Below are positions 33,700-47,078 of a DNA stretch of 64,000 nucleotides, piece after piece. The stretch comes from Metridium senile (lineage: Eukaryota; Cnidaria; Anthozoa; Actiniaria; Metridiidae): assembly GCA_949775045.1 (NCBI GenBank), contig OX459100.1, positions 10,253,331 through 10,317,330 on the forward strand. Reading direction: 5' to 3'. A program made the translations under genes and the position numbers. How positions within the stretch are numbered: position 1 is the first letter of the stretch; the number at the start of each line of letters is the position of its first letter. The notes beneath the pieces were generated by a model, which saw only the letters and a program-made list of their open reading frames with translations, was not told the DNA's origin and searched no databases.

Positions 33700-35280
33700 A
33701 CTGACTGACATAATGAATTACTGACAAACTGAATGAATGAATGATTCACAGACTGAATAAATAAATGACTAACTGAATGAATAATTCACAGACTGAATAA
33801 ATACATGACTAACTGAATGAATAATTCATGGACTGAATGAATGATTGAATGCTTCACAGACTGAATGAATGATTGAATGCTTCACAGACTGAATGAATGA
33901 TTGAATGCTTCACAGACTGAATGAATAAGTAACTGAATGGATGAATGAATGATTCATGGGCTGAATGAATAAGTAACTGAATGAATGAATGATTCATGGG
34001 CTGAATGAATAAGTAACTGAATGGATGAATGAATGATTCATGGGCTGAATGAATAAGTAACTGAATGGATGAATGAATGATTCATGGGCTGAATGAATAA
34101 GTAACTGAATGAATGAATGATTCGTGGGCTGAATGAATAAGTAACTGAATGAATGAATGATTCATGGGCTGAATGAATAAGTAACTGAATGAATGAATGA
34201 TTCGTGGGCTGAATGAATAAGTAACTGAATGAATGAATGATTCGTGGGCTGAATGAATAAGTAACTGAATGAATGAATGATTCATGGGCTGAATGAATAA
34301 GTAACTGAATGAATGAATGATTCGTGGGCTGAATGAATAAGTAACTGAATGAATGAATGATTCGTGGGCTGAATGAATAAGTAACTGAATGAATGAATGA
34401 TTCGTGGGCTGAATGAATAAGTAACTGAATGAATGAATGAATGATTCGTGGGCTGAATGAATAAGTAACTGAATGAATGAATGATTCATGGGCTGAATGA
34501 ATAAGTAACTGAATGAATGAATGATTCGTGGGCTGAATGAATAAGTAACTGAATGAATGAATGATTCGTGGGCTGAATGAATAAGTAACTGAATGAATGA
34601 ATGATTCGTGGGCTGAATGAATAAGTAACTGAATGAATGAATGATTCGTGGGCTGAATGAATAAGTAACTGAATGAATGAATGATTCATGGGCTGAATGA
34701 ATAAGTAACTGAATGAATGAATGAATGATTCGTGGGCTGAATGAATAAGTAACTGAATGAATGAATGAATGATTCATGGGCTGAATGAATAAGTAACTGA
34801 ATGAATGAATGAATGATTCGTGGGCTGAATGAATAAGTAACTGAATGAATGAATGATTCGTGGGCTGAATGAATAAGTAACTGAATGAATGAATGATTCG
34901 TGGGCTGAATGAATAAGTAACTGAATGAATGAATGATTCATGGGCTGAATGAATAAGTAACTGAATGAATGAATGATTCATGGGCTGAATGAATAAGTAA
35001 CTGAATGAATGAATGATTCGTGGGCTGAATGAATAAGTAACTGAATGAATGAATGATTCGTGGGCTGAATGAATAAGTAACTGAATGAATGAATGATTCA
35101 TGGGCTGAATGAATAAGTAACTGAATGAATGAATGATTCGTGGGCTGAATGAATAAGTAACTGAATGAATGAATGATTCGTGGGCTGAATGAATAAGTAA
35201 CTGAATGAATGAATGATTCATGGGCTGAATGAATAAGTAACTGAATGAATGAATGAATGATTCATGGGCTGAATGATGCT
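33700..35280 (+). repeat. Minisatellite, 40 bp unit 'TGGGCTGAATGAATAAGTAACTGAATGAATGAATGATTCA'
   Basis: The regular array runs from about 33,950 to 35,275 with more than 30 units, some 44 bp long by one extra 'gaat'. The 5' part (33,700-33,950) is a degenerate precursor. On the minus strand it opens a 379-residue frame of SFIHSVTYSFSPRIIH type; this is a by-product of the repeat. Confidence 0.95.
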
Positions 35281-35465
35281 GGAACGATGCATTGGCATCA
35301 ATGAAGTTAATTCATAATGTGATAAGTGAATTATAAAGATTGAGAAAGTAAAGAAGTTGATGGATGGAAGAAAAGAGAAATGAATCAATAGAAAAATGAA
35401 TGTCATGAGTGAGTACATGTTGTTCATTGTGCTTTGGAAAGTCTTTGTTATTAGAACAGATTTGG

Positions 35466-35745
35466 TGACACAAGATAGCCTTGAGGAAAACATTGACTCG
35501 CTGTCACAGTAAATTACCAAGAACTGATTCTCCCAGTAAACACAAGCATATCACAGCTAAACAGATTGGTGATATGACACAAGATAGCCTTGTGGACAAT
35601 GTTGATAGCTGGCTCACTGTCACAGCAAAATACCAAGAACTGATTCTCCCAGTAAACACAAGCATATCACAGCTAAAACAGATTGTTGTGATGACACAAG
35701 ATAGTCTTGTGGACAATGTTGAGTCACAACACTTCACTTGTAGAT
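35466..35745 (+). repeat. Tandem repeat of 110-117 bp, 2.4 copies
   Basis: Units start 'gacacaagatagccttg' at 35,466, 35,576 and 35,693 and contain 'taccaagaactgattctccc'. An 88-residue plus-strand frame spans two of them but has no other support. Confidence 0.85.
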
Positions 35746-36229
35746 AAAGAAACAGAAATATCCTTGCCCAGAATGTTGAGTGGAACCATTGTCTTTGTGG
35801 ATCATATCAAGCTGTACTTACACACATGGTATTGTATAACCTAGGGGTGGTGAATATACACTATAAGATTGGTGAACAAATATTGAACATTGAAACATGA
35901 TTTATGACATAGTTTATTGAAAATCGATGAGTTAAAAGAAGAAGATTTTGTTTATTATTATTATTATTTTAAGAGAGCTTGTTAAAATATTATATGAGTT
36001 TGGAAGGACAGATTACAGTAAAATTGTTAGAGACCATAAGTGTATTATAGTTGGCAAGCAATGTTGATTTTTCAGCAAACAACCTTCACCACCCCTATAG
36101 TAGAAAACACTAGGTTCATTTCAAAATGATTTGTTTTGTACTGTTTAACCATTGCATGAAGTTCCAAGTACTTTTCAGACTTTTCAGACATGGTGTTAGT
36201 GACATGGTAAACAAACTGAATCAAGTGAG

Positions 36230-36640
36230 CAAAGTCTACTGGTACAGCAATGGTATTAGACAGTGATCATACTGTATCAAGTCAGCAAGATCTACTGGTA
36301 CAGCAATGGTATTAGACAGTGATCATACTGTATCAAGTCAGCAAGATCTACTGGTACAGCAATGGTATTAGACAGTGATCATACTGTATCAAGTCAGCAA
36401 GATCTACTGGTACAGCAATGGTATTAGACAGTGATCATACTGTATCAAGTCAGCAAGATCTACTGGTACAGCAATGGTATTAGACAGTGATCATACTGTA
36501 TCGAGTCAGCAAGATCTACTGGTACAGCAATGGTATTAGACAGACTACAGTGATCATACTGTATCAAGTCAGCAAGATCTACTGGTACAGCAATGGTATT
36601 AGACAGTGATGATCCTGAATCAAGTCAGCAATGGTTATGT
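36230..36640 (+). repeat. 56 bp tandem repeat, about 7 copies
   Basis: The unit 'aagatctactggtacagcaa'...'gtcagc' repeats with almost no variation; one unit has 5 extra bases near 36,543. No spacers vary between units, so it is not a CRISPR-like array. Confidence 0.9.
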
Positions 36641-37290
36641 ATTTGGTATGGTGTATTTACTTAAAGATAGCTTGCCTTAATGTTATCATACATGCAGGGA
36701 TGTAGATTATTACTAAGATCAAAAACAGTCCATATTTTGTCTTTTGTATATTGCCTATCTACTTGAGCTTGATCTACATCCCATTCATCCAAATATTGCA
36801 TGCCATATAATCAATGATTTGCACATGAATGAATGAATGAATTAGACAACAAAAAGTTCTGCATTAAATGAACTTACTAAATGATTCATCAAAGCAGAAA
36901 TACACTACTATATGTCTGTCATGACAAGACTTGTGACGCTTACCAAACAATATGCAGTAGCAATGTGGTACATTAACATGATAAAAGATAACATTAAGGC
37001 AAGCTAGGTGATATTGTACACAATGAATACTGTATTGTATCTACAGACAGTACTAACAGTGTCATAAGTTGTTGATGTTAACAGGTTTGAGAACCAATGA
37101 AATAACAGTCCATGCAAGAGAGAAAGAGAAATACATTTATCAAGACTATAGGCCACATGGATCCTAATTATGAATATTAACATCCCCCATTCCCTGGGTA
37201 CCCTCATACCCAGTTATCATGTGTTAGCATACCATAAATGGAATCCTGTGGATACCCCCCTCTTGTCATGATTCATAGGTAATAATCTAT
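36641..37290. other. AT-rich sequence, no gene recognised
   Basis: No coding region, RNA gene or clear repeat was seen apart from a short 'gaatgaatgaatgaatt' run near 36,827. Confidence 0.4.
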
Positions 37291-37293
37291 TAC

Positions 37294-37556
37294 CAGAGCT
37301 GCAAATAAGCGCCAGTCATCGGACAAATGTCCGATAAAAAGCGGAATTTGACTGGTAAATGACCGCTTCTGGTCGGACATTTGACCGATCAAAATTTCGC
37401 TTAAAATAGTATGAATAAGGTATTTCTTTCTTTCTTTTTTATTATGTTCACTCAAAATTAATATTTTTGTCCGACCAGACTGGGTTTTTGACAGGTCAAA
37501 CTTGCCCCTGGCCTGACAAATGACCAGCTTATAGAGAAAATTATTTGCAGCCCTGA
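37294..37556. mobile_element. MITE-like element with GCTGCAAATAA ends
   Basis: 'gagctgcaaataa' at the left faces 'ttatttgcagccc' at the right. Inside, 'ggtcggacatttga' and 'tgtccgaccaga' blocks also face each other. About 260 bp, no coding capacity. Confidence 0.65.
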
Positions 37557-38662
37557 TTACACAATACAAATACCTGCGGGTGTTGCAACACAATCAAAAA
37601 ATGACGAAATGTCACTGGTTACAATGTGTTATGGTGGAACATAATTGCATGGCAAATGATATCTTGCAATGTGGAAAGAAACAATCGCATTGATGAAAAT
37701 GTACACTTAAAACTACTTTGACAATGAAAACGTTGATGTCCAAAGGTAGTGACATTTGAAAATGATTGATAAGACTAGGAAAAGAACTATGTTCCTACAT
37801 TAGATGGTACCCATTATCCACAGGATTCTATGGTATTGCAGCACATGGCTGTCCCCAAATATTTGTTGATAATAAACTACAAAAACAACTACACAATGCA
37901 CACACAAACATTGTCTGAATGAGTCCATTATTCAAGTGTAAGGTAAACCCAGTTATAACTGACAATATTAAGATAACTTATGCATGTTCATGCATGATAC
38001 AAACATAGACCATCAAGAACAACAAATTTTGATATATTGCTTATTAAAAATGTAACATTGACTAAATTGTTGGACCTATTTAACAGCTGAGTTTCAATTA
38101 TGTAAACAGCTATCTACAATATGCATTCAATGATTGTAACAAGTGTCTTCTGTCTGTGTCATTTGAAGTTGATTATTATTTGGAACTGTTTTAAAACAAA
38201 AATTTGTTTAAAGACCACACTTTGGTATTCAAACAATCAAGTCAGTTATAACTGGGTTTACCATATTGTTGTTGTTGTTGGAAAGGTTGTGAAGGGGAGG
38301 GGATCTTACCATACTGAGAAAGATGGAGACCTGCACAGTTGGACTCTGCTGATCTGCCGTCAAGAACAAGAATTTACTCTTGCACTATCTTGCATGATTT
38401 GAGGATTGATATGTTAAGAGACAAAGCTATCTTAAAGCTTTCTCTGGCGATTCAAAGAATGGAGACAAATCTGCCAATTAATTATTTAGCAAATCTCTGG
38501 TGAATCGGCCATCGGCCATCAACAAAGAAGAGTCTAACTGTGCAGGGATACATTCTTGTCTAGTTTGTTTTGAACAGTTTGTATACATTCTGTATGCATA
38601 ATTTGATGGTTGTGATAGAGTCAAGGCACTTGATCGGTAATACCTCTAATATATACTTCATG

Positions 38663-38924
38663 TATACACCTAATTCAAAAAAGGTTGACGGGGCGAACGG
38701 CGATTGGTGATCGGCGATTGCACGTCCCGAAAGAGACTGTGGATAATACGAATTTCTTCTTATTCGATTATATATTACCCAAATACCGTTCAACGATGAC
38801 CGTAGATGGATGTCTCGAAGTTTTCTCTGAACGGAAGAAGGAATTCTTATTGCCAATAGCTCCTTTCGGTCGTGCAATCGCCAATCGCCGTTCGCCCGTT
38901 AACCTTTTTTGAATTAGGTGTATA
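38663..38924. mobile_element. 262 bp MITE, TATACACCTAATTCAAAAAAGG ends
   Basis: The left 'tatacacctaattcaaaaaagg' faces the right 'ccttttttgaattaggtgtata'. Both then continue into 'cgaacggcgattgg' and its complement for another 40 bases. The interior is AT-rich. The ends abut TA, in keeping with a TA target preference (Tc1/mariner-type), which I infer only. Confidence 0.85.
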
Positions 38925-39034
38925 TTACTACAACAACTTTGTCTTTATTTGTTTTGCTTTATGACCTTTAAAAATGAACCATTAAATTGTTTTTGACTAA
39001 GTGCCTCAACTCTACCATCTTTCTCAGTATGGTG

Positions 39035-39150
39035 ACTTTGGGGTGGGTGGGGGTATGTATAGGGTTGGGAGGGTTTTTATAGGGTGGGGAGGGAAATAAA
39101 CTTATAGGGTGGGGAGGGAAATGGACTTATAGGGTGGGGAAGGGACTTCA
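39035..39150 (+). repeat. Short 'tatagggtggggagggaaa' repeat
   Basis: About four copies of an 18-31 base G-rich unit lie just before the foldback element at 39,390. Confidence 0.7.
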
Positions 39151-39394
39151 TTGAAGTTTTACTGTCTTTGAAATTTTTGTCCCATCTGCATGTCTGTCTT
39201 AGGATATGCTGACTTTGGATTTATTTTTTCACTTGTAATTTTTTAGTCTTTGTTTATTTTCTACTTATATTATTATTTGTGTTGTCTTTGTTAGTTGTTT
39301 GCAATAAAGAAGTTTGACTCTGAAATTTTGTGTTTATTGTTTTTTAATGTATTCCATCTCTATAGGGTACACGCCCATTTGACTTTAAAAAAAA

Positions 39395-41655
39395 TACCTC
39401 CCCGAGACCCCACCAGCACCAAGTCTCACCACCCCACAGGCCAGATCCTTTAGTAGGCCCACTGCCCCAACTAGAGCCATGTTATAAGGCCAAGACCAGC
39501 AAACTTTAGACTGCCCTGATACTGAAGACTGACTGCATAAGTGCCAAACCTTTACTCACTACAGACTCCATGGGGGAACTCTGTTGTCATCCAAGCCAAC
39601 ACTTTAGGCGAGGGTCAATGTGAATGCAAGTCCAAAGTGATCCTACCCCACCACCCACTGGTTATGCATGACAGTGATGCGCTGTGTAATCAATAGGCCA
39701 TTGCTTAGCAACATTCAGACCCTCTGCATTAAGTATTGATTATCAAAGCTGACACTTAGGAAGACTAAAAAGTATTTCTGGGATAACAAAGTGGGATAAG
39801 TGTGAAGGTCGAATCTAATAAGGCACATCTACCACCATGCAATTCAATTGGAAAAATCCTAACGCCTTTATATTTAATTATTTTTTTTTGCCACCATTTT
39901 GAATTTTAAGTTTAAGTATCGAATAACTTAGTCTATATGCAATCTTGAATTGATTAACTTGGCAGCCATTTTGAATAACTTAACCTATATGCCATTTTGA
40001 ATCGATTAACCAAGGCAACATGTTGAATTAATTAGCCTATACGTCATCTTGATTGATTAAACAGTAGGCCATTTTGAATTGATTAAAAGTCTAATTTGAA
40101 TTTTAAATGACCTAAAGATGGCTGCCATAAGCATGTTACATCGTGCAATATAGACGTCAAATAAGAATGTAAATAACAAAGCCAATTCTTGAAAATCTTT
40201 TAGGAGACAATTTGTAAGAAAATTGCACCATGTAACATGCAAAAATACCTAAAATATTGAAGTTGTTTAGTAAATGGTGGCAAATGTAGAAAAAATTTAA
40301 GGTCATTTTAATGCTACCCTAAGATAGGTTTTTTCACCAGCAAAGAAACTTGTCAACAAGTACATGGCCGCTTTAATAAATATATTTGATAATGCCGTAA
40401 TAAATTACTTAAAAAGGCCGCAATAAATAACATTTTAAGGCCATAACTGTGATGTCTTCACAAGGCCATATTGATATAATTTTGTAAACATAAATTTGTA
40501 AACAATAAATTTGTACAGATACTGAGATGGCTTAATTTTCGAAGTACTGTATAGTTTGTAGTTCTTAAGTACAGTTCGTATTTCAAGCAATTAATTTTAA
40601 GAGGTATAGTCATCTCTTGTTGTATATAGTATTCAGAGGTTTGGTGTTTTTACCGTTTCTTTCACAGGTCACCTTTTTACCTCTCATAATTGCATGTTGA
40701 TTTTACTTTAAGTCAATCAATGTTTCTCTATTTGTAAGCCATCTCTTTTAGTATCCTGATCAAGAATTTTTGATTTGCTTTTGTTTTGATAATCGTTGAA
40801 ATAATCAATAAAGCCAGTATAGCCTTTATTGAAGAAATGTGGCCGTTTTAATCAACATACAGTTGCGATTTCAAAAAGAATTTTTGAAGACCTCAGATAA
40901 AAGTATGTTCAAAATATCTTTGATTGAGGACGTAATCATTATCGCTTTTTTTAACGACAGATTGGAAAGGTTTTTTTTAGAAGTAGAAGTACAGATACAA
41001 GTTCTTTTCTGTGATAAAAGAAGATCATGACAGTATTTTATGAATTAATTTGTGTCATGAGAATAAAATCAATTTTGTGCAAATCTGTACTTTCATTTCA
41101 ATATTTTAAGTTTAAACAGTGTTAAGTTTAGTGGTTTATAAGGAACTGAGGTCTTCTCTTTGCTGGTGAAAAAACTTTCAATTGAATTGCAATCCTGCGA
41201 TAGAGGCCATTTTACCAGTTGCCAACAACACCGCACCCACAATGTTATCCCAGAAAAGGTTCAAATTAGTCTTCCATGTCAGTTTGATAATCCCTTACAT
41301 TAGAGAAGTCTGAATGAAGCATCACTTTAAGCCTATCGATTACCCAGCCCATAACCGCCATACACACCAGTGAATGGTGGGGCAGGATCACCCAAGACTC
41401 ACATTCACACTGACCCTCACCTTTTTTGGCTGACTTGGATGATATCAGAGTTCCTCCATGGAGTCTGCAGTGAGCAAAGGCCTGGCACTCATACAGTCAG
41501 TCTTCAGTATCAGAGCAGTCCTTAATTTAGCTGGTCAAGGCCAAATGTCTAGGCTCTTTGTCAGGAACAGCGGGACCTACCATTTTTGGATCTTTTCTGG
41601 CCTGTTGTGGGGTGGCTTCTCTTCTGGTGCTGGTGGGGTCTCGTGGGAGGTATGA
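39395..41655. mobile_element. 2.3 kb foldback element with about 450 bp inverted arms
   Basis: Left arm 39,395-39,850 and right arm 41,190-41,655 are reverse-complementary in order: 'gagaccccaccagcacca', 'ctgatactgaagactgactg', 'gactccatgg.ggaactctg', 'ttctgggataaca' and 'gcaattcaattg.aaa'. The 'ttttttcaccagcaaagaaa' block at 40,330 matches the right arm next to 'gcaattcaattg', so the left arm is split by about 480 bases. The interior has no recognised protein; it contains 'gccattttgaattgattaac' repeats at 39,890-40,085. Confidence 0.75.
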
Positions 41656-41680
41656 AGTTTATTTCAATTGTGTTTCCTAG

Positions 41681-41839
41681 AACAATAGATATAGGAGAGT
41701 GTCCTGAGACTCAGATACAAATATCCAAGCATCTAACCTACATCATCCATGCAGTCTAGCCACCAAAACCACAAGGCTTCACTGAAGCTAGCATGCTTGC
41801 ACTAAATCCTAGTAGGACACTCTCCTGTATCTATTGTTG
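41681..41839. mobile_element. 159 bp MITE, AACAATAGATATAGGAGAGTG ends
   Basis: 'aacaatagatataggagagt' at the left faces 'actctcctgtatctattgtt' at the right with one mismatch. It lies directly outside the right arm of the 2.3 kb foldback. Confidence 0.85.
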
Positions 41840-42590
41840 GGGCTGGAGGGCTGGAATCTGTGAAAAAGATCTAAGACTATCTGCATCTTGTAATCCCCCT
41901 ACTAGGGAAAATCTAACCTGACCTAAATATACCAGCCCTACAGCCCAAAATATATTTTTTCTCTTGTTTCATTTTCTCTCAATTTCATTTTTTTCACACT
42001 TTTTTCTTTCTCTCATTTCTTGTCTTGGTACTGGTCTTCTTTGCATCTGGTGGGATTTGGTGACAGGCCATCTGTAAGCACAGAGAATATATGACGTTAG
42101 GAAAGCTTTTTCTTATTTAATACATTATTTACATACATGAGCAAATTACAACTTTTTCTCTTTGAAGTGTTACTGTGAAAGTTGCAATAATTGTTCTCAG
42201 TGAAAGTGAAAATGGCTCAATTGCAACAGTTTTCAAAGTCACACTTCAATGATAATGGTTGTAACAAGAATGTACAAGTGTTACTTACAAGTCTGTCACA
42301 TTGTGAACAGCCACTTGCTTGACCATAACATTGGTTGCAATATTTCTGTCAAGCTGTTGAAAATAAAGAAGATATTGGTTAAAATATGCTCATAAACTGA
42401 AGAAATATTGAATAAAAATAAAGACAACAACATTGTGTGAGTGTTGTGTGAATAAGAAGTGGCTGTAAAGGGGAGATATGACATTGCACATAAATACCTA
42501 CCTATTTTGTCAATATAGGCAGGTCCAATATATGACCATTGTAGCCACATCATACAGCATGACTAGCATTCAGTGGTATTACAGGTCATG

Positions 42591-42845
42591 GTCAGTCATT
42601 GCCAAGGCAAATGCTGGTTTGTCATTTAGCATGCATTGTCATTTTGCATGGGTTGTCATTCTGCACGGGCTGTGCTATCATCTTCGTACAACTGCATGTC
42701 TGGTGTATGACACACAGTGTACATGGTCAGTCATTGCCGAAGCAAATGCTGGTTTGTCATTCTGCATGTGTTGTCATTCTGCATGGGTTGTGCTGTCATT
42801 TTCGTACAACTGCAAGTCTGGTGTGTGACACACATTGTACATCTT
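42591..42845 (+). repeat. Tandem duplication of about 130 bp
   Basis: Two units start 'tggtcagtcattgcc.aagc' at about 42,591 and 42,724 and end 'gtgacacacattgtaca'. 'gtcattctgcatgggttgt' sub-repeats occur inside each. Confidence 0.8.
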
Positions 42846-42985
42846 TAATATCTGTACAAGCAAAAACAATAACAATGCATTTAATTTGTGGTTACAATAA
42901 GCAAAGGGGGTATGTAAAGCTAACATTTGGCAGTAGTGTTCGTGTTCAATGTTCCGACTTATAATTGTAACAATGAGTGTCAAGA

Positions 42986-43315
42986 CAATAGACCGTCTAT
43001 CTTATGGAATCCATACAAACACAGTTTTACAACACTGACTGCTCTAAAAATCACCATACAGCATCTCTACACCCAGAAGAACAAGTAATAAGCAAGGAAA
43101 ACAATTTAGGAACTGAAGCCATTTGAATTCTAAAATGTCGCAAAAGTTAGACAATAAACCATCTAGCTTTTTGGAAATATCCATGTAAACACAGTTTTAC
43201 TTCACAGACAACTTCAAAACTCTTTGTAAAACTTCTCCAGGCACAGAAGAATAAGATAACAAGCAAGAAAAGCAATTTAGGAGGCCATTTGAATGCTAAA
43301 ATGTCGAAGAAACAC
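42986..43315 (+). repeat. Tandem duplication of about 165 bp
   Basis: Two diverged units, each with 'gacaata.accatct', 'aacacagttttac', 'cagaagaa.aag' and 'gccatttgaat.ctaaaatgtcg' in the same order. Confidence 0.7.
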
Positions 43316-43319
43316 GCCA

Positions 43320-44498
43320 TTTTCAGAGACAAACTGTACGACAATAACGACGAGTGAAAACATGGCTCAAAACATGCTTATTTTGACCATTTTCTTACCT
43401 TTATCGGTTTCTGAACGTACTCCAGTCATTTAACTATTATTTAACGTAGGTTTTGCCTTTCTTTTAGCTTTAAAAAGCAAGAAATAAAGCGATTTTTGCA
43501 GCACCTCCATGTTTTGATTGTGACCTCCGTGCAGAAAGTGTAAAATTAGTCACGTGGAAAATCGACATATATCCCTAGGGAGGTCCCGTCCCGCAAAAGC
43601 GCTTTGCTTTTTTTCGCGAAAAATTCAAAAACATTTATTTATTTTGTGTGTTAAGACCACTTGAATATATGCAACTGTATAAATTCTTTACAAGCGCATA
43701 TTGATCGTGCATTGAGTACTTTTGGGGAGCTTTTTTTAAGATTTTTCAGCGTAAAATGAGCTAAGAAATTGACAGCGCGCTAACCAGGTTAACAAGCCAA
43801 TAAACATTTTAAATCGTTTATTTCTCAATTCACATAAGCTATACAAATACATTACAAAATCTATTTGTAACAAATAAAGCACCAAAATGATGCACAATAC
43901 AAAGACAAGAAAAGCGCGATTAGGATGTAAGAAATATTCCAAGGAAGATTGGAAATTGTAGAGAAAAAATATGAAAAATACGAAAAGAAAATGAAATAGA
44001 GAAAAAAGTAGAGGTGTGATATCACATGCAATTGTGGTGGAAAATTGTTACGATTATTGTACGTCATGGTTGCGGTATATTTACGGCTTCTGTACGGTTG
44101 CGCGTTTCGTAACGTTTTCGCTACGTTTTGGTAAAGTTGTGGTACGGTTGCTGTACGTTTACGCTACGTTTTAGTTAAGTTATTTTACGATTGATGTACG
44201 TTTCGTTGCGCTTTCACGACGTTTTAGTTAAGTTTAGTACGGTTACTTGTGTTTTGTCATGTTTTTAGTTAGTAAATTATGATCAAGGTTGCTGAACTTT
44301 CCGTTACGCTTTTGTTACGTTTTCCGTATTCAGCTGTTTGTTATGTTTGCAACAATGTCGATAATTTTCGCCACAATGCAGTTGAGTTCGCTAACTTTAC
44401 AGAACGCCATTTTTTACACTGGCCAGTTGGAGATGGCGGGAGATAGGAGGAGGGGAGGGGAGGGGAGGGGTGACTCAAACTACTATCTAATACAGCGC
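43320..44498. other. Region downstream of METTL3
   Basis: On the minus strand this follows the METTL3 stop codon and should hold its 3' UTR. Candidate AATAAA signals in that orientation occur near 43,818-43,823 (TTTATT on the plus strand). 44,050-44,270 is a degenerate 'gtacggttgctgtacgttt' repeat, and 44,440-44,470 an 'aggggagggg' run. No other gene was recognised. Confidence 0.45.
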
Positions 44499-47078
44499 CT
44501 AACTAGATTTCGACATTGGGTTGCCATCGGGATAACGTTTTTTAAAGCGGTTGATGACATCTGGGTCAAGAAGATGGACACCATCTAACTGGTTGCCAAG
44601 GGTGATCCTGGAAACGATAACAAAGAATATGAGTACTTATAATATAATCAATGTCATCAACATAATTATCATCATTATCATCGTTGTCATAATCAATATA
44701 ATCAGGATCACTATTGTCATAATCATCATCGTCATTATCATCATTATTATTATCATCAATATCAACATCAACATCATCCTATCATCATCATAACCACCAT
44801 TATCATAATATCATCGACCCACATCATTACCATTACCATTATCAACATCACAATCACCTCTATACAACCATTATGATCGTGATCACCATCTTCGTTTTCA
44901 TCATCATCATAACCATTATTATTATCATCGTCAAAATTTTAACAGCCATCATTATAATCATCCACATTATAATCATCCACATCACAATCACCTCTAGAAA
45001 CTATGATCTACCTACCAGTTTGGTTGGACATTGTGTTGTCTTCCAAATATTTCTGAAATAAGATTATGATCTATATATTAGACTACTATTTTTGACTAAA
45101 AGTCAGGTTTTACTCAATATATTGAGTACATATTACTCAATAGAACATCTACATCTACTCTTTATGATGAGTTGGGTTTACTCACTATAAAGTGTTCGCA
45201 TCCTGAATGCATGATTAACTCGATATACTGAGTACATATTACTCAATAGTACATCTACATTTACGTTTGCTCTTTATAATGAGTTGCGTTTACTCACTAT
45301 AAAGTGTTCGCATCCTGAATGCATGATTAACTCGATATACTGAATACATATTACTCAATGGTACATCTACATTTACGTTTATTCTTTATAATGAGTTGGG
45401 TTTACTCACTATAAAGTGTTCGCATCCTGAATGCATGATTAACTCGATATACTGAATACATATTACTCAATAGTACATCTACATTTTCGTTTACTCTTTA
45501 TAATGAGTTGGGTTTACTCACTATAAAGTGTTCGCATCCTGAATGCAACGATTTACTCGATATACTGAATACTTCTTACTCAATAGTACATCTACATCTA
45601 CTCTTTATAATGAGTTGGGTTTACTCACTATAAAGTGTTCGCATCCTGAATGCAACGATTAACTCGATATACTGAATACATATTACTCAATAGTACATCT
45701 ACATTTACTCTTTATAATGAGTTGGGTTTACTCACTATAAAGTGTTCGCATCCTGAATGCATGATTAACTCGATATACTGAATACATATTACTCAATAGT
45801 ACATCTACATTTACTCTTTATAATGAGTTGGGTTTACTCACTATAAAGTGTTCGCATCCTGAATGCATGATTTACTCGATATACTGAATACATATTACTC
45901 AATAGTACATCTACATTTGCTCTTTATAATGAGTTGGGTTTACTCACTATAAAGTGTTCGCATCCTGAATGCATGATTTACTCGATATACTGAATACATA
46001 TTACTCAATAGTACATCTACATTTACGTTTATTCTTTATAATGAGTTGGGTTTACTCACTATAAAGTGTTCGCATTCTGAATGCAACGATTTACTCGATG
46101 TTTTGAGTTGTATCTTTTCACCTTTTTTCAGTGTATGAGGACAATAGAATGAGAATAGTAATATAATTATTAGTAAAGACATGTTTTTTATAATGATGTA
46201 CCTAGTTTACGTCCACCAGGACAGAGCCTCTCTATAACACCGTAAATCTCGTCGGGTTTATGACTTGTTTCTCGTACCTGATTAATAGATATTGCATTAT
46301 AAGATATGATACCATATATGAGATAAATGAAATATCTTACTCTAATTGGACAGCTGAATAAACGAATAAATGAATGAATGAAATGAACAAATGAATGAAC
46401 AAATAAACAAATAAATGAATGAAGAAAAGATGAATAAGTGGATTAATTAATAAATTAATGGATAAATAAATGTATGATTGAATAAAATAATTTATGGATG
46501 GATGGATGGATGAATGAATGAATGAATGAATGAATGAATGAATGAATGAATGAATAAATAAATGAATAAATGAATGAATAAATGATTGAATAAATAAATG
46601 AATGAATAAATGAATGAATAAATAAATAAATGAATGGATAGATGAATGAAAAAAATGGATAGGTAAAATGATCGGACCAATTGAATAATGGATAAATTAA
46701 TAAATAAATTAATGAATGAATGAATAAATAATTGAATAAATGAATTAATAAATGAATGAATGATGGATGAATAGATGAACGAACGAAATAATGTATGAAT
46801 GACTGAATGATTGAACCAATAAATGAATGAATGAATGGATGGATGGTTGAATGAATGGATAAATTAATTATATTATAAATTGACGAAGAAACAAATCAAT
46901 GAAAATATGAATCAATGGACGAAAATGGATGATCAAAATGAATAAAGAATGATTGGAAGATCGCGCGAATAAGAAAATGGATGAGTGAAAGGGCACAAGA
47001 AGGTCTGGTTACCTCTGCTACTAAGACATCACAGTCAAGTCCTCTGTTGAAGTTAGACACATCACCTTTAACACCAAC
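44499..47078 (-). CDS. METTL3: METTL3 exons 18-21: C-terminal half of the MT-A70 fold and stop
   Basis: Exon 47013-47078: [22 protein letters not shown]; 46202-46277: [25 protein letters not shown]; 45016-45052: [13 protein letters not shown]; 44499-44607: [35 protein letters not shown] and TAG. SAM-binding R, H and N of the RxHN motif are kept. Intron 46201-45053 carries a tandem array of 105-120 bp units. Confidence 0.95.

Noticed and set aside
34082..35221. 379-residue minus-strand frame rich in His, Ser, Ile
   Set aside because: It is the translation of the 40 bp minisatellite; there is no start context, no domain, and its units vary only with the repeat.
36230..36640. Regular direct repeats as a possible CRISPR array
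   Set aside because: There are no unique spacers, the units are contiguous, and the context is eukaryotic.
42478..42964. Overlapping 116- and 121-residue plus-strand frames
   Set aside because: Produced by the 130 bp tandem duplication; no recognisable domain, and the frames cross repeat borders.
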